Positions 34,067-43,372 are shown, counted from the first letter of the stretch. The stretch: DNA of 64,000 bases from Candidatus Gaiellasilicea maunaloa (GCA_024330215.1 JANDLU010000002.1:62001-126000), one strand, 5' to 3'. The notes: generated from the letters alone by a model not told the origin. Translations and numbers: made by a program.

Positions 34067-34129
34067 GACTTTACGTTTGCATGTGGTAGCAGGATCGTCT
34101 ACTGTGTCGCCAGTGTCGCGCTGGCGTAG
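34058..34129 (+). promoter_or_regulatory. Possible short leader ORF before glnK
   Basis: An ATG at 34058 opens a 23-codon frame (MTQDFTF...) ending at 34129, directly before the terminator-like hairpin. It also overlaps the promoter motif at 34068-34084, so it may instead be chance. No diagnostic amino-acid run is seen. Confidence 0.25.
34068..34084 (+). promoter_or_regulatory. RCTTTAC motif, site 1 (ilvE / glnK-amt)
   Basis: ACTTTAC-GTT-TGCATGT. Left half matches fully; right half 3 of 7 against GTAAAGY. It sits between divergent ilvE and the glnK-amt leader, immediately upstream of the ilvE start region. Confidence 0.45.
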
Positions 34130-34147
34130 GCGCGGCCGGAGGCATCG

Positions 34148-34180
34148 GCGCCTCGAGAGCTTGCTCTCGGGCGCTTTTTT
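34148..34180 (+). terminator. Attenuator-like terminator in the glnK leader
   Basis: CGAGAGC-tt-GCTCTCG with an outer GCG/CGC extension, followed by six T (34175-34180): a classic intrinsic terminator, 21 bases before the P-II start. An upstream GGCGC at about 34128-34132 can pair with the 5' arm GCGCC at about 34148-34152 and block it. The layout suggests transcription attenuation of glnK-amt; the signal is unknown. Confidence 0.65.
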
Positions 34181-34201
34181 CGTGGACCGATTGGAGGAGG
34201 A

Positions 34202-34552
34202 ATGGTGAAAGTCGAGGCAGTGGTCCTGCGCGAGCGGGTGGAGACGGTCATGGATGCCGTCGAGGAGCACACCGGTCACATCGGCGTCACCGTGATCGAG
34301 GCAGTCGGCCACGGCCGTCAGCGCGGGATCACACACGAGTACCGGGGCCGCGTGTTCGAGTCGCGGTTCCTACCGAAGGCGCACCTCATGTTCGTGGTCG
34401 ACGACGGGATCGCCGACCAGGTGATCGAGGCGATCGCCGACGCGGCGAGGACGGGACACTCCTCCGGCGACGGCATCTGCTGGACGAGCTCGGTCGCCAA
34501 CGTGACGCACAACCGAACCGGTAAGAGGCTCGAGGAGGTGGAATCGGCATGA
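34202..34552 (+). CDS. P-II-family nitrogen regulatory protein, divergent
   Basis: 116 residues with GGAGGAGG before ATG. Ferredoxin-like P-II fold: T-loop GHGRQRGITHEYRGRVFESR, FLPKAHL. The usual Tyr51 modified by uridylylation or adenylylation aligns with Phe52 here, and the B-loop and C-loop Lys/Arg that hold ATP (TGKxGDGKIFV, RIRTGE) read TGHSSGDGI and THNRTGK. It probably still partners the ammonium channel, whose gene overlaps its stop (ATGA), but effector binding may differ. Confidence 0.8.
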   Translation: MVKVEAVVLRERVETVMDAVEEHTGHIGVTVIEAVGHGRQRGITHEYRGRVFESRFLPKAHLMFVVDDGIADQVIEAIADAARTGHSSGDGICWTSSVANVTHNRTGKRLEEVESA

Positions 34553-35940
34553 CGACCAAGGACCTCGCAATCGCTACGAGCACGATCTGGGTCGTGCTCG
34601 CCGCAGTCCTCGTGATGTTCATGCAGGCCGGATTCGCCTTCCTCGAGGCGGGTCTGACCCGGATGAAGAACGTCGGCCACATCGCGGCGAAGAACGTGCT
34701 GATCCTGGCGCTCGCGTCGGTCGTCTACTACCTCGTCGGCTTCGGGATCGCGTTCGGCGACGGCGGCAACGGACTCTGGGGCGGCTCCGGTTTCCTGCCC
34801 TCGACGGATGAGCTGCTGACGGTTGGACAGGCGCCCTTCAGCTGGTTCGGGGCGATCCCGGCGGCGGCCGGCTACCTGTTCCAGGTCGTGTTCGCGGCAG
34901 TCTCGCTCGCGATCGTCTGGGGCGCGATGGCGGAGCGGACGCGGCTCTGGGTCTATTTCGCGTTCGGCACCGTCTTCACGCTGATCTACTCGCTCGTCTC
35001 GCACTGGATCTGGAGCCCGGACGGCTGGCTCTTCGCAAAGGGGATGCAGGACTTCGCCGGCTCGACCGTCGTCCACTACCAGGGGGCGCTCGCCGGCCTC
35101 GCCGGGGCGATCCTGCTCGGGCCGCGGATCGGCAAGTTCGGCGCGGACAAGAAGCCGAACGCGATCCCGGGCCACAACATGGCGTTCACGACGCTCGGCG
35201 TGATCATCCTCTGGTTCGGCTGGTTCGGCTTCAACGCGGGCTCGACGCTCTCGGTCGACTTCGGCGGGGTCGGCTTCTCCGCGTACGTCGCTCTCAATAC
35301 GAACCTCGCGGCGGCGTCGGGTGTGCTCGGCGCCATCGTCACCTCATGGCTCGTGATCAAGAAGCCAGACCTCTCGATGATGCTGAACGGGGCGATCGCA
35401 GCGCTCGTCGCGATCACCGCGGCGTGCGCGTTCGTCGCCCCGTGGGCCGCGATCGTGATCGGCTTCGTTGCCGGCGTGATCGTCGTCTTCGGCATCCTCG
35501 CGGTCGAGAAGATCGGGCTCGACGATCCGGTCGGCGCGATCGCTGCGCACGGGATGTCGGGCGTCTGGGGCACGCTCTCGCTCGGGTTCCTGACCGTGCC
35601 GTCGCTTGCGGACAGGCTCGCGACCGGCAAGGGCGGGCTCTTCTACGGCGGTGGGCTGCACCAGCTCGGCGTCCAGGCTCTCGGCCTGGCCGCGGTGGGC
35701 GCGTTCACGTTCAGCGCCTCGTTCCTCGTCCTCTATCTGTTCAAGAAGACGGTCGGGATCCGCACCGAGCCAGAGGACGAGAACGCCGGCCTGGACATCT
35801 CCGAGCACGGCATGTGGGGCTACCCCGAGTTCTACATTCCCGTACCCGGCGGCTACGGCACGGACGAGCCCGAGCCCGTGCATTCGCCGCAGAACGCCCC
35901 CGGACCGGCCGCACTGCTGCGCGCGCGGCCCGAAAGCTGA
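34549..35940 (+). CDS. amt: Ammonium transporter
   Basis: 463 residues, eleven-helix Amt/MEP/Rh architecture. Signature region FMQAGFAFLEAGLTRMKNVG, pore His residues in VHYQGALAGLAGA and IAAHGMSGVWGTLS, and DFAGSTVVH. Imports ammonium/ammonia under nitrogen limitation; gated by the P-II protein encoded just upstream. Ends 37 bases before the convergent alaC gene with a strong hairpin between. Confidence 0.93.
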   Translation: MTTKDLAIATSTIWVVLAAVLVMFMQAGFAFLEAGLTRMKNVGHIAAKNVLILALASVVYYLVGFGIAFGDGGNGLWGGSGFLPSTDELLTVGQAPFSWFGAIPAAAGYLFQVVFAAVSLAIVWGAMAERTRLWVYFAFGTVFTLIYSLVSHWIWSPDGWLFAKGMQDFAGSTVVHYQGALAGLAGAILLGPRIGKFGADKKPNAIPGHNMAFTTLGVIILWFGWFGFNAGSTLSVDFGGVGFSAYVALNTNLAAASGVLGAIVTSWLVIKKPDLSMMLNGAIAALVAITAACAFVAPWAAIVIGFVAGVIVVFGILAVEKIGLDDPVGAIAAHGMSGVWGTLSLGFLTVPSLADRLATGKGGLFYGGGLHQLGVQALGLAAVGAFTFSASFLVLYLFKKTVGIRTEPEDENAGLDISEHGMWGYPEFYIPVPGGYGTDEPEPVHSPQNAPGPAALLRARPES

Positions 35941-35944
35941 GAAT

Positions 35945-35978
35945 GAGGCCGGGAGCGCCAGCCGGCGTTCCCGGCCTC
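35945..35978. terminator. Bidirectional hairpin between amt and alaC
   Basis: GAGGCCGGGAGCGCC, loop agcc, GGCGTTCCCGGCCTC: fifteen pairs including one G-T, in the 37-base convergent gap. Serves both transcripts. Confidence 0.75.
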
Positions 35979-37159
35979 TACGACCCTTCCGTCGCGAGCG
36001 CGGCGCGAAGCCCGCGGAGCGCCTGAGCGATTCGGTGCTCGTTCTCGACCAGAGCGAAGCGGACGAAGTCGTCGCCACCCGGGCCGAAGCCTGCCCCTGG
36101 GCTCGCGGAGACCTTCCCCTCGCGCAACAGATGAAGCGCGAACGCGTGTGACCCAAGCGACCGGAACTGTCCCGGGATCGCAGCCCAGACGAACATCGTG
36201 GCGCTGGGGGTCGCCACCGGCCAGCCGATTCGCCTCAGTCCGCCGACGAGGATGTCGCGACGACGCCGGTAGGTGTCGCAGACCGTGGCCACATGGTCGT
36301 CGGCCTCGCGCATCGCGACGATGGCCGCGATCTGGATCGGCTGGAACGTGCCGTAGTCGAGGTAGGACTTGAGGCGGGCGAGCGCAGCGACGACGTCGGC
36401 GTTGCCGACCACGAAGCCGACGCGCCAGCCGGCCATCGAGTAGCCCTTCGTCAGCGAGTAGAGCTCGACTGCGACCTCGCGGGCGCCTTCGGCCTCCAGG
36501 ATGGACGGTGGCCGGTAGCCGTCGAAGGCGATGTCCGCGTAGGCGAAGTCGTGGACGACGACGAGCGAGCGCTCTCGCGCGAAGTCGACGACGCGCTGCC
36601 AGAACGGGAGGTCGACGACGGCAGTGGTGGGGTTGTGAGGAAACGACAGGATCAGGACGCGCGGGCGCGGGCGAGAGCGCTCGAACGCGTCCTGGAGCCC
36701 TTCGAGCACGTCTGAGCCGGCCTCCATCGCCACCTGCGCGACGCTCGCGCCGGCGAGCACGGGCGCGAAGAGGTGGATCGGATAGCTCGGCGAGGGGACG
36801 AGCGCGACGTCCCCGGGTTCCACGAGGACCCACAGCAGGTGCGCGAGTCCCTCCTTGGCCCCGATCGTGACGACGGCCTCACGTTCGGGGTCGAGCTCGA
36901 CCCCGAATCGTCGCGCGTAGAGCTCGGTGATCGCCGCGCGGAGGTTTGGAATCCCGCGGCTGGCCGAGTAGCGGTGGTTACGGGGTCGCGACGCGGCCTC
37001 TTGGAGCTTCGCGACGGCGACGCTCGGCGAGGGGAGATCCGGGTTGCCGAAGCCGAGATCGATGACGTCCTCGTTGGCGCGGCGCAGCTCGAGCTTGAGC
37101 CGATCGATCTCGGCGAACGCGTAGGGCGGGAGCGAGCCGACGCGACGAAGCGGGATCAC
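35978..37159 (-). CDS. alaC: Alanine transaminase, AlaC type (class I/II PLP aminotransferase)
   Basis: 393 residues and close over its whole length to the AlaC family: LPPYAF, SASRGIPNLRAAITE, GAKEGLAHLLW, PSPSYPIH, HDFAYADIAFDGY, LYSLTKGYSMAGWRVGF with the PLP lysine, KSYLDYGTFQPIQIAA. Makes alanine from pyruvate with glutamate. GTG start at 37159, with a promoter motif eight bases upstream; no Shine-Dalgarno is seen, so the mRNA may be leaderless. Divergent from the sulfite reductase gene. Confidence 0.87.
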   Translation of the reverse strand: MIPLRRVGSLPPYAFAEIDRLKLELRRANEDVIDLGFGNPDLPSPSVAVAKLQEAASRPRNHRYSASRGIPNLRAAITELYARRFGVELDPEREAVVTIGAKEGLAHLLWVLVEPGDVALVPSPSYPIHLFAPVLAGASVAQVAMEAGSDVLEGLQDAFERSRPRPRVLILSFPHNPTTAVVDLPFWQRVVDFARERSLVVVHDFAYADIAFDGYRPPSILEAEGAREVAVELYSLTKGYSMAGWRVGFVVGNADVVAALARLKSYLDYGTFQPIQIAAIVAMREADDHVATVCDTYRRRRDILVGGLRRIGWPVATPSATMFVWAAIPGQFRSLGSHAFALHLLREGKVSASPGAGFGPGGDDFVRFALVENEHRIAQALRGLRAALATEGS

Positions 37160-37166
37160 AGCCCAA

Positions 37167-37183
37167 GCTTTACATACAGAAGT
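37167..37183 (+). promoter_or_regulatory. RCTTTAC motif, site 2 (alaC / sulfite reductase)
   Basis: GCTTTAC-ATA-CAGAAGT, left half 7/7, right half 4/7. Lies in the 50-base gap between alaC and the sulfite reductase gene, eight bases from the first start and 27 from the second. Confidence 0.45.
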
Positions 37184-37209
37184 CGCTTTATTTTTGGTAG
37201 TAATACCGG

Positions 37210-38841
37210 ATGGCCCAGACTCGACCGCGGGAGCCCGCGACGTGGGAGCTCGTGCTCAAGCGCAACCCGGTGGAGCGGCTCAAGCAGGAGAAGAGCCCGC
37301 TCGGGATCCTCGACGAGCTCCCGGCGCTGATCGCCGCCGGCTACGAGCGGGTAGCCGAGGAGGACGTCGTCCGGCTCAAGTGGTGGGGCCTCTACCACGA
37401 CAAGCCGAAGATCGGGACCTTCATGCTTCGGATCAAGCTGCCCGCGGGACGGGCCGAGCCGCACCAGCTGCGGACGATCGGAGAGCTGTCGCAGCGATAC
37501 GGACGAAACGCCGGCGAGCTGACGACCCGGCAAACCGTCCAGCTCCATTACCTCGAGCTCGGAGCGCTCCCGCAGGTGCTCGCGGAGCTCCGGGAGGCCG
37601 GTGTGACGACCGCCGGCGGCTGCGGCGACGCCGTGCGCAACGTCACCGGGTGCCCAGTCCACAGCGTCGACCCGAGCGAGCTCTTCGACGTTACGCCCGT
37701 TGTCGACGAGGTCGTGTCCTTCTTCTACGGGAACCCGGACTACTTCGACCTGCCACGCAAGCACAAGATCACGATCTCGGCCTGCGCCGACCGCTGCAAC
37801 GCGCCCGAGATCAACTGCATAGCGCTGATCGGCGTCCTGCGCGACGGCGAGCCGGGCTTCGCGCTCAAGGTGGGCGGCGGACTCTCGTCGGTGCCCCGGA
37901 TCGCCCGCGACCTCGGCGTCTTTATCCGCCCTGACGAGGCACTGCCCGTCCTGCGCGCGCTGCTCGACGCGTGGAAGGAAGACCTGACCTACCGTGTCTC
38001 GCGAGTCAAGGCGCGGATCAAGTTCATGGTCGACGACTACGGGCCCGACGGCATGCGCGCCGAGCTCGAGCGGCGGCTCGGCTACGCGCTCCCCGATTTC
38101 GAGCTACCCGCCCCCGGCCCGCTCGCCGACCACCTCGGAGTCCACGACGACGGCCTCGCCGGGCACGTCTACGTCGGCGTCCCCGTCCACGTCGGGCTCC
38201 TCTCCGGAGAACAGCTCGTGGCGATCGCCGATCTCGCCGAAGAGCTCGGTCGCGACGTCCGCGTCACACGCCAGCAGAACTTCATCGTCACGGGAATCGC
38301 ACGGGAGCGGCTGGAGGAGGCGCTCGAGCGGCTCGCGGCGATCGGCTTCCCCGTCGAGCTCGACAACGCGCGCGGCACCTCGATCGCCTGCACCGGCGAG
38401 CCGCACTGCAACTTCTCCGTCACGGAGACGAAGACGCGGCTCGACGCCCTGATCCAGCACCTCGAGAGCCGCTTCGGGAGCGCGATCGCGGGCTTGCGGC
38501 TGGCGCTCGACGGCTGCCCGCACGCGTGCGCCCACCACTGGATCGGCGACCTCGGCTTCCAGGGCACCACTGTCCGCGACGAGCAGGGTAAGCGTCGCCA
38601 GGCCTACGACATCTTCCTGCGCGGCGGCCTCGGCCCGCACGCAGCAATTGGCAGGCCCGTGTTTCGGCGCGTGCCCGCTGAGGATCTGGCGGTCGCGGTC
38701 GAAGGCCTTGTCGGCGGCTGGCTCGAGGCTCGCGCGGTGGACGAGAGCTTCGTCGACTTCGCCCTTCAACTCACCAACGACGAGCTCGGGCTGCTGGCGG
38801 GCCTCGAGCCGTCCAAGCCCAGAGAGGTGGCGGCGGTATGA
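37210..38841 (+). CDS. Ferredoxin-dependent sulfite (or nitrite) reductase
   Basis: 543 residues with two half-repeats. Cys394, Cys400, Cys436 and Cys440 (C-x5-C ... C-x3-C; CTGEPHC and CPHAC) bind siroheme and [4Fe-4S]. Reduces sulfite to sulfide with six electrons from ferredoxin; nitrite reductases look the same. The downstream cysH-type gene, coupled by ATGA, argues for sulfite. ATG 37210 has TAATAC at -9, no clear ribosome binding site, and may be leaderless. Confidence 0.85.
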   Translation: MAQTRPREPATWELVLKRNPVERLKQEKSPLGILDELPALIAAGYERVAEEDVVRLKWWGLYHDKPKIGTFMLRIKLPAGRAEPHQLRTIGELSQRYGRNAGELTTRQTVQLHYLELGALPQVLAELREAGVTTAGGCGDAVRNVTGCPVHSVDPSELFDVTPVVDEVVSFFYGNPDYFDLPRKHKITISACADRCNAPEINCIALIGVLRDGEPGFALKVGGGLSSVPRIARDLGVFIRPDEALPVLRALLDAWKEDLTYRVSRVKARIKFMVDDYGPDGMRAELERRLGYALPDFELPAPGPLADHLGVHDDGLAGHVYVGVPVHVGLLSGEQLVAIADLAEELGRDVRVTRQQNFIVTGIARERLEEALERLAAIGFPVELDNARGTSIACTGEPHCNFSVTETKTRLDALIQHLESRFGSAIAGLRLALDGCPHACAHHWIGDLGFQGTTVRDEQGKRRQAYDIFLRGGLGPHAAIGRPVFRRVPAEDLAVAVEGLVGGWLEARAVDESFVDFALQLTNDELGLLAGLEPSKPREVAAV

Positions 38842-39686
38842 GCGGCGTAGGCTCGACGGAGCCGAGCGGAGGTGCCGGCCTTGCCGGCGCCGGAGCGGGA
38901 GGAACAGTCGAGATCTTGGACGAGCTCGAAGCTGGAGAGCTCTCGATCGAGTTCGAGGGAGCGGAGCCGCAGGAGCTCCTCGGCTGGGCGCTCGAGCGCT
39001 TCGCGCCGCGGCTCGCGCTCTCGACCGCCTTTCAGGCGGGCGACGTCGTCCTGATCGACATGGTGCACGAGCTCGACGGCCAGGCGCGCGTCTTCTCGGT
39101 CGACACCGGGCGGCTTCCCGCCGAGACGCACGAGCTGATCGAGGAGCTCCGCCGGCGCTACCCCGGCCTTCAGCTCGATCTGCTGGCGCCCGACGCGGGT
39201 CAGCTCCAGCGGATGGTCGGCACGCACGGCCCGAACCTCTTCCACCAATCGGTCGAGCGGCGGCTGCTCTGCTGCAACGTCCGCAAGGTGCAGCCGCTGA
39301 CGAAGCACCTCGCGAGTCTCGACGCATGGTTCACCGGGCTCCGGCGCGACCAGTGGGCGAGCCGCTCCGACATCCGCAAGATCGAGATCGACCACGACCA
39401 CGGCGCGATCGTGAAGCTCAACCCCCTTGCCGAATGGACCGAGGAGGAGTGCTGGGACTACGTGCGCGAACACGACCTGCCCACGCACGGCCTCTACGCG
39501 AAGGGCTACACCTCGATCGGCTGCGCGCCGTGCACGCGCGCGATCGCGCCGGGCGAGGACACGCGCGCCGGACGCTGGTGGTGGGAGACAGGAGCGCCGA
39601 AGGAGTGCGGGATCCACTGCGCGGTCGAGACCGGAGGCCTCGAGCACGAGCTGCACGCGATCCTCGGCGAGGACGCCGATGCCTGA
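38838..39686 (+). CDS. cysH: APS/PAPS reductase (iron-sulfur type)
   Basis: 282 residues. PP-loop-like fold with STAFQAGDVVLIDM and VFSVDTGRLPAETH; [4Fe-4S] Cys pairs C145-C146 and C229-x2-C232; the C-terminal ECGIHC carries the reducing Cys257. The cluster marks the APS-reducing type. Releases sulfite for the upstream reductase. ATG overlaps that gene's stop. The first 30 residues are Gly/Ser-rich and may be disordered. Confidence 0.9.
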   Translation: MSGVGSTEPSGGAGLAGAGAGGTVEILDELEAGELSIEFEGAEPQELLGWALERFAPRLALSTAFQAGDVVLIDMVHELDGQARVFSVDTGRLPAETHELIEELRRRYPGLQLDLLAPDAGQLQRMVGTHGPNLFHQSVERRLLCCNVRKVQPLTKHLASLDAWFTGLRRDQWASRSDIRKIEIDHDHGAIVKLNPLAEWTEEECWDYVREHDLPTHGLYAKGYTSIGCAPCTRAIAPGEDTRAGRWWWETGAPKECGIHCAVETGGLEHELHAILGEDADA

Positions 39687-40152
39687 GTCGGTCCGGCCCG
39701 AGACGGTCAAGCTGCGCGACATGGAGCGCGACGTCGCGCTCGCGGAGGCCCAGGCGGTCTACATCCTCGCCTCCGAGCCCGGCTACCGTGACGACCTCGC
39801 GGCCCTCCTCGCAGCCATCGACGAAGGTGAGCTCGACTCGCCGGACGTGACGACGCTCGAGCGAGTGCTCGAGCTGGCTCTCCAGACGGGACGGGTCCGC
39901 GCCATCTACGGACCCGGAGGCGAGCAGGCCGCGCTGCGGCTCTACCGGCGGCTCCCTCGCGGGAGTGAGCTGGGCGCAAGCGCCGCAGCGGTGACGGGCG
40001 CGTTGACCGCGCTCGTCGGGAGACGGCTCGATTCGGTCCGCCTCGAGGCGACGGGGCCGGGTAGCTTCGCGCTCGCGTTCTCGCTTGAGGGCGCCGACGT
40101 GTCGATCCGGCTCGACCGTCAGGGCGCACGGCTTACGAGCCTCGCGACGTGA
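39679..40152 (+). CDS. Hypothetical protein of the sulfate-assimilation operon
   Basis: 157 residues from ATG 39679, overlapping the end of cysH by eight bases. N-terminal half is helical with acidic patches (RDMERDVALAEAQAVYILAS); the C-terminal half, about residues 85-157, looks like a beta-rich domain (GRRLDSVRLEATGPGSFALA). I recognise no family. Its coupling to cysH suggests a role in assimilatory sulfur reduction. Confidence 0.6.
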   Translation: MPESVRPETVKLRDMERDVALAEAQAVYILASEPGYRDDLAALLAAIDEGELDSPDVTTLERVLELALQTGRVRAIYGPGGEQAALRLYRRLPRGSELGASAAAVTGALTALVGRRLDSVRLEATGPGSFALAFSLEGADVSIRLDRQGARLTSLAT

Positions 40153-40164
40153 CCCTAGATCAAG

Positions 40165-40181
40165 ACTTTACTTTCTAAATC
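40165..40181 (+). promoter_or_regulatory. RCTTTAC motif, site 3 (leuCD)
   Basis: ACTTTAC-TTT-CTAAATC, left half 7/7, right half 5/7. Lies 105 bases before leuC, at the head of its leader. Confidence 0.45.
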
Positions 40182-40217
40182 GCAATCGATAGGCTCCGGA
40201 AGCTGGACTCCCTCCCC

Positions 40218-40254
40218 GGTCAGCGCGGGCGTCACACCGCCGCCCGCGCTGACC
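40218..40254 (+). promoter_or_regulatory. Long hairpin in the leuC leader
   Basis: GGTCAGCGCGGGCG (40218-40231) pairs perfectly with CGCCCGCGCTGACC (40241-40254) around nine bases. It lies 31 bases before the leuC ATG and has no T-run, so it is not a standard terminator. It may set translation or termination of leuCD; no leucine-rich leader peptide was found. Confidence 0.6.
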
Positions 40255-40285
40255 CACCCAGTCCCTCGGGCACGACACGACGCAC

Positions 40286-41695
40286 ATGAGGACATCAAAA
40301 ACCCTGTTCGAGCGAATCTGGGAGAGCCACCTGGTGGCGCATCCCGACGGTGAGCCGGCGCTGCTCTATGTCGATCTCCATCTCGTGCACGAGGTGACGT
40401 CGCCGCAGGCGTTCGAGGGGCTGCGGCTCGCGAGCCGCCGGGTTCGCCGCCCGGAGTTGACGCTCGCGACCATGGATCACAATGTGCCCACGACGGAGGG
40501 GCCGGTGGACGATCCGCTTGCCCGCCAGCAACTCGACGCGCTCCGCGACAACTGTGCGGCGTTCGGTGTTCCGCTCTTCGCGACCGGGAGCGGGCGTGAG
40601 GGGATCGTCCACGTGATCGGGCCGGAGCTAGGGCTGACCCAGCCGGGAATGACAATCGTCTGCGGCGACAGCCACACCTCGACGCACGGCGCGTTCGGCG
40701 CGCTTGCCTTCGGGATCGGTACGTCCGAGGTCGAGCATGTCCTCGCCACGCAGACGCTGCCGCAGTCGCCCCCCCGGACCATGCGGGTCGTCTTCGAGGG
40801 CGACCCGCCAGAAGGTGTCAGCGCCAAGGATCTCATTCTTGCTGCGATCGGCGAGGCGGGGGTCGCGGGCGGTGTTGGCCACGTCGTCGAGTACGCCGGT
40901 CGCGTGATCGAGCAGCTCTCGATGGAGAATCGCATGACCATCTGCAACATGTCGATCGAGTGGGGTGCCCGTGCGGGGATGGTGGCCCCCGACGACACGA
41001 CATTCGCGTACCTCGAGGGCCGAGCGGGAGCGCCGCGCGGTCGCGCGTGGGAGCGGGCCCTCGACGAGTGGCGCGCGCTACCCACGGATGCCGGGGCGCG
41101 ATTCGACCAAGAGGTCGTCGTCGACGTCTCGGCGCTCGCGCCGCAGGTCACCTGGGGAACGAATCCGGCGATGGTCGCGCCGCTGGACGGCTCGGTTCCG
41201 GATCCCGCCGACTACGACGATCCCGACCAGCGCGCCGCCGTCGAGCGCGCGCTGACGTACATGGGGCTCGACCCGGGGACGCCGATCGGCGAGATCTCGG
41301 TCGATCGAGTCTTCATCGGCTCCTGCACGAACTCCCGGATCGAGGATCTCCGATCCGCGGCCGCGATCATCGCGGGACGCCGGATCCATCCGAGGGTGCG
41401 CGCGCTCGTCGTTCCGGGCTCCGCGAGCGTCAAGCGCCAGGCCGAGGAGGAGGGGCTCGACCGCATCTTCGCCGCGGCCGGCTTCGAATGGCGCCGCGCG
41501 GGGTGCTCGATGTGCCTGGGGATGAACCCCGACATCCTCCAGGCCGGCGAACGTTGTGCGTCGACCTCGAATCGCAACTTCGAGGGCCGGCAGGGCGCCG
41601 GCGGCAGGACGCACCTCGTCTCGCCCACCGTCGCCGCCGCGACGGCTTTGGCCGGTCATTTCGTCCACCCTCAGGAGCTGGAGCCGGTGGCATGA
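40286..41695 (+). CDS. leuC: 3-isopropylmalate dehydratase large subunit
   Basis: 469 residues, standard length. [20 protein letters not shown], cluster ligands in GSCTNSR and GCSMCLG, and the substrate loop near the N-terminus are present. Isomerises 2- to 3-isopropylmalate with LeuD in leucine synthesis. ATG 40286 follows a hairpin-bearing leader with a motif at 40165. Coupled to leuD by ATGA. The leuB gene is not next to it. Confidence 0.94.
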   Translation: MRTSKTLFERIWESHLVAHPDGEPALLYVDLHLVHEVTSPQAFEGLRLASRRVRRPELTLATMDHNVPTTEGPVDDPLARQQLDALRDNCAAFGVPLFATGSGREGIVHVIGPELGLTQPGMTIVCGDSHTSTHGAFGALAFGIGTSEVEHVLATQTLPQSPPRTMRVVFEGDPPEGVSAKDLILAAIGEAGVAGGVGHVVEYAGRVIEQLSMENRMTICNMSIEWGARAGMVAPDDTTFAYLEGRAGAPRGRAWERALDEWRALPTDAGARFDQEVVVDVSALAPQVTWGTNPAMVAPLDGSVPDPADYDDPDQRAAVERALTYMGLDPGTPIGEISVDRVFIGSCTNSRIEDLRSAAAIIAGRRIHPRVRALVVPGSASVKRQAEEEGLDRIFAAAGFEWRRAGCSMCLGMNPDILQAGERCASTSNRNFEGRQGAGGRTHLVSPTVAAATALAGHFVHPQELEPVA

Positions 41696-42279
41696 AGCGG
41701 TTCGAGAAGGTGACGGCGCGCGTCGCCGTGCTCGACCGTGCCGACGTGGACACCGACCAGATCATCCCGAAGCAGTTCCTCAAGCGGATCGAGCGGACCG
41801 GCTATGGCGAGTTCCTCTTCTTCGATTGGGCCAAGGATCCAGGTTTCGAGCTCCACCGACCGCAGTTCGCGGGGGCACGGATCCTCCTCACGGGGCGCAA
41901 CTTCGGTTGCGGCTCGTCTCGCGAGCACGCGGCGTGGGCGCTTCAGGATGCGGGCTACGACGCTGTCATCGCTCCGTCCTTCGGCGACATCTTCAGGACG
42001 AACTCGCTGAAGATAGGGCTTCTGCCCGTCGCTCTCCCTGCGGCCGAGATTCGGGTGCTGATGGAGGTCGCGAACGATGGGGGCGAGATGACGATCGATC
42101 TGGAGGCGCTCGAGTTGATCGCGCCGGACAGGCCCCGGATTCCCTTCCAACTCGACGCGTTCGAGCGCGAGCGCCTGCTCGGGGGCCTCGACGATATCGC
42201 CCTGACCCTGAGGAGAGACCCCGAGATCACCGCGTACGAGGCCGCACACCCCGCGCGCGTCGCGACGATCTCCCTCTAG
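41692..42279 (+). CDS. leuD: 3-isopropylmalate dehydratase small subunit
   Basis: 195 residues. [14 protein letters not shown] and [15 protein letters not shown] are the substrate and swivel-domain motifs. Forms the heterodimer with LeuC. Start overlaps leuC by four bases; the last four bases overlap the convergent AraC regulator gene. Confidence 0.94.
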   Translation: MKRFEKVTARVAVLDRADVDTDQIIPKQFLKRIERTGYGEFLFFDWAKDPGFELHRPQFAGARILLTGRNFGCGSSREHAAWALQDAGYDAVIAPSFGDIFRTNSLKIGLLPVALPAAEIRVLMEVANDGGEMTIDLEALELIAPDRPRIPFQLDAFERERLLGGLDDIALTLRRDPEITAYEAAHPARVATISL

Positions 42280-43130
42280 CGTCCCTCCGCGTTGCCGGCC
42301 GCCTCTCCCGAGAAGATCCGACGATACGCTCGCGGGGTCGTCTCTCGTAGTTCCCTGAATCGCCGATTGAAGTTGGCGAGGTTCGTGAAGCCGGATTCCG
42401 CCGCGACGCGTGCGATCGGAAGATCGGTGCCGGAGAGCAAAGCGCAGGCTCGAGCCACTCTGAGCTCGTTGAGATAACCCGTGAAGGAGCGGCCCATCGC
42501 TCGGCGGAAGAAGCGGCTGAACGAGCCTGGGGTCATGTGCGCCACCTCGGCCGCTTTGGCGATGGGGAGGGGTTGCGTGCAGTTTTCGTGCAGGAAGCCA
42601 CACACGTCGTCGATCCGGCGACGAGTGTGCTCGTGCGGTCGTGACCCGGCTGGGCCACAGAGTGCCCGGCGCTGCGCACGACTCAGCTCGAGCAGGATGT
42701 CGAGGAGCCGGAGCAGTCGGTGGAGTCCGGCGGCGGCTTCGAGGTCGTTGAAGGCGCGCACGGCCGCTCCCGATGCCCGGAAGCCGAGCGCTCCGTGTGA
42801 CGGTTCGAGGAGCTCCCGAAGCGCATGCGCATCAGCCCGAGCCAGGAGCGGCTCGCCGACGAAGTCGCGCGTGAAGTGAACGACCATTCCGGCTCCTGCA
42901 GGCACCGGCGTATTGGACGCCCACGTGTGCGAGACGTTCGACCCGATCAGCACGAGGTCGCGCGGGCCGAACTCGTCCACGCGGTCTCCCATGAAACGCG
43001 TCCCGCTGCCCTCGGTGATCAACGAGAGCTCGTATTCCGGGTGGTAGTGCCGGTTGAAGCCGAACGACTCGTCGACGAGCCGCAGAAATCCAAACCCGGT
43101 CGTCGGCAGACGCTCCCGCACGGCATCCAT
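42276..43130 (-). CDS. AraC-family transcriptional regulator
   Basis: 284 residues from ATG 43130. N-terminal cupin-type sensor (NRHYHPEYELSLITEGSGTR), linker, and two helix-turn-helices in the last 100 residues (PIAKAAEVAHMTPGSFSRFF and IARVAAESGFTNLANFNRRF). Divergent from the sugar-type ABC operon that it probably controls. Confidence 0.88.
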   Translation of the reverse strand: MDAVRERLPTTGFGFLRLVDESFGFNRHYHPEYELSLITEGSGTRFMGDRVDEFGPRDLVLIGSNVSHTWASNTPVPAGAGMVVHFTRDFVGEPLLARADAHALRELLEPSHGALGFRASGAAVRAFNDLEAAAGLHRLLRLLDILLELSRAQRRALCGPAGSRPHEHTRRRIDDVCGFLHENCTQPLPIAKAAEVAHMTPGSFSRFFRRAMGRSFTGYLNELRVARACALLSGTDLPIARVAAESGFTNLANFNRRFRELRETTPRAYRRIFSGEAAGNAEGR

Positions 43131-43372
43131 GCGGGAAACGATACGTCTCGGTCGGCGTCGGCGGGATAGGTTACCGCAGAGCTGCTCTCTGAGTACCAGT
43201 TCTGGACGACTCTGACGGAGCACGAACGTCCCCGGCCAGCCAGACTCGAACCATGCCCACGCGGCGCCCATCCGGCCATCGAGGTCGCGGTCGGCGCCTC
43301 CGAGTTCCGTTTCCTCGATACCGAGACACGGCTCGTCATCCGTGGAAACGGCTCGCAACCGAAAGGAGTCTC

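Noticed and set aside
40150-40179. Nine-codon frame (GTG ACC CTA...) before leuC as leader peptide
   Set aside because: It overlaps the previous gene's stop, has one Leu codon only and no adjacent attenuator logic.
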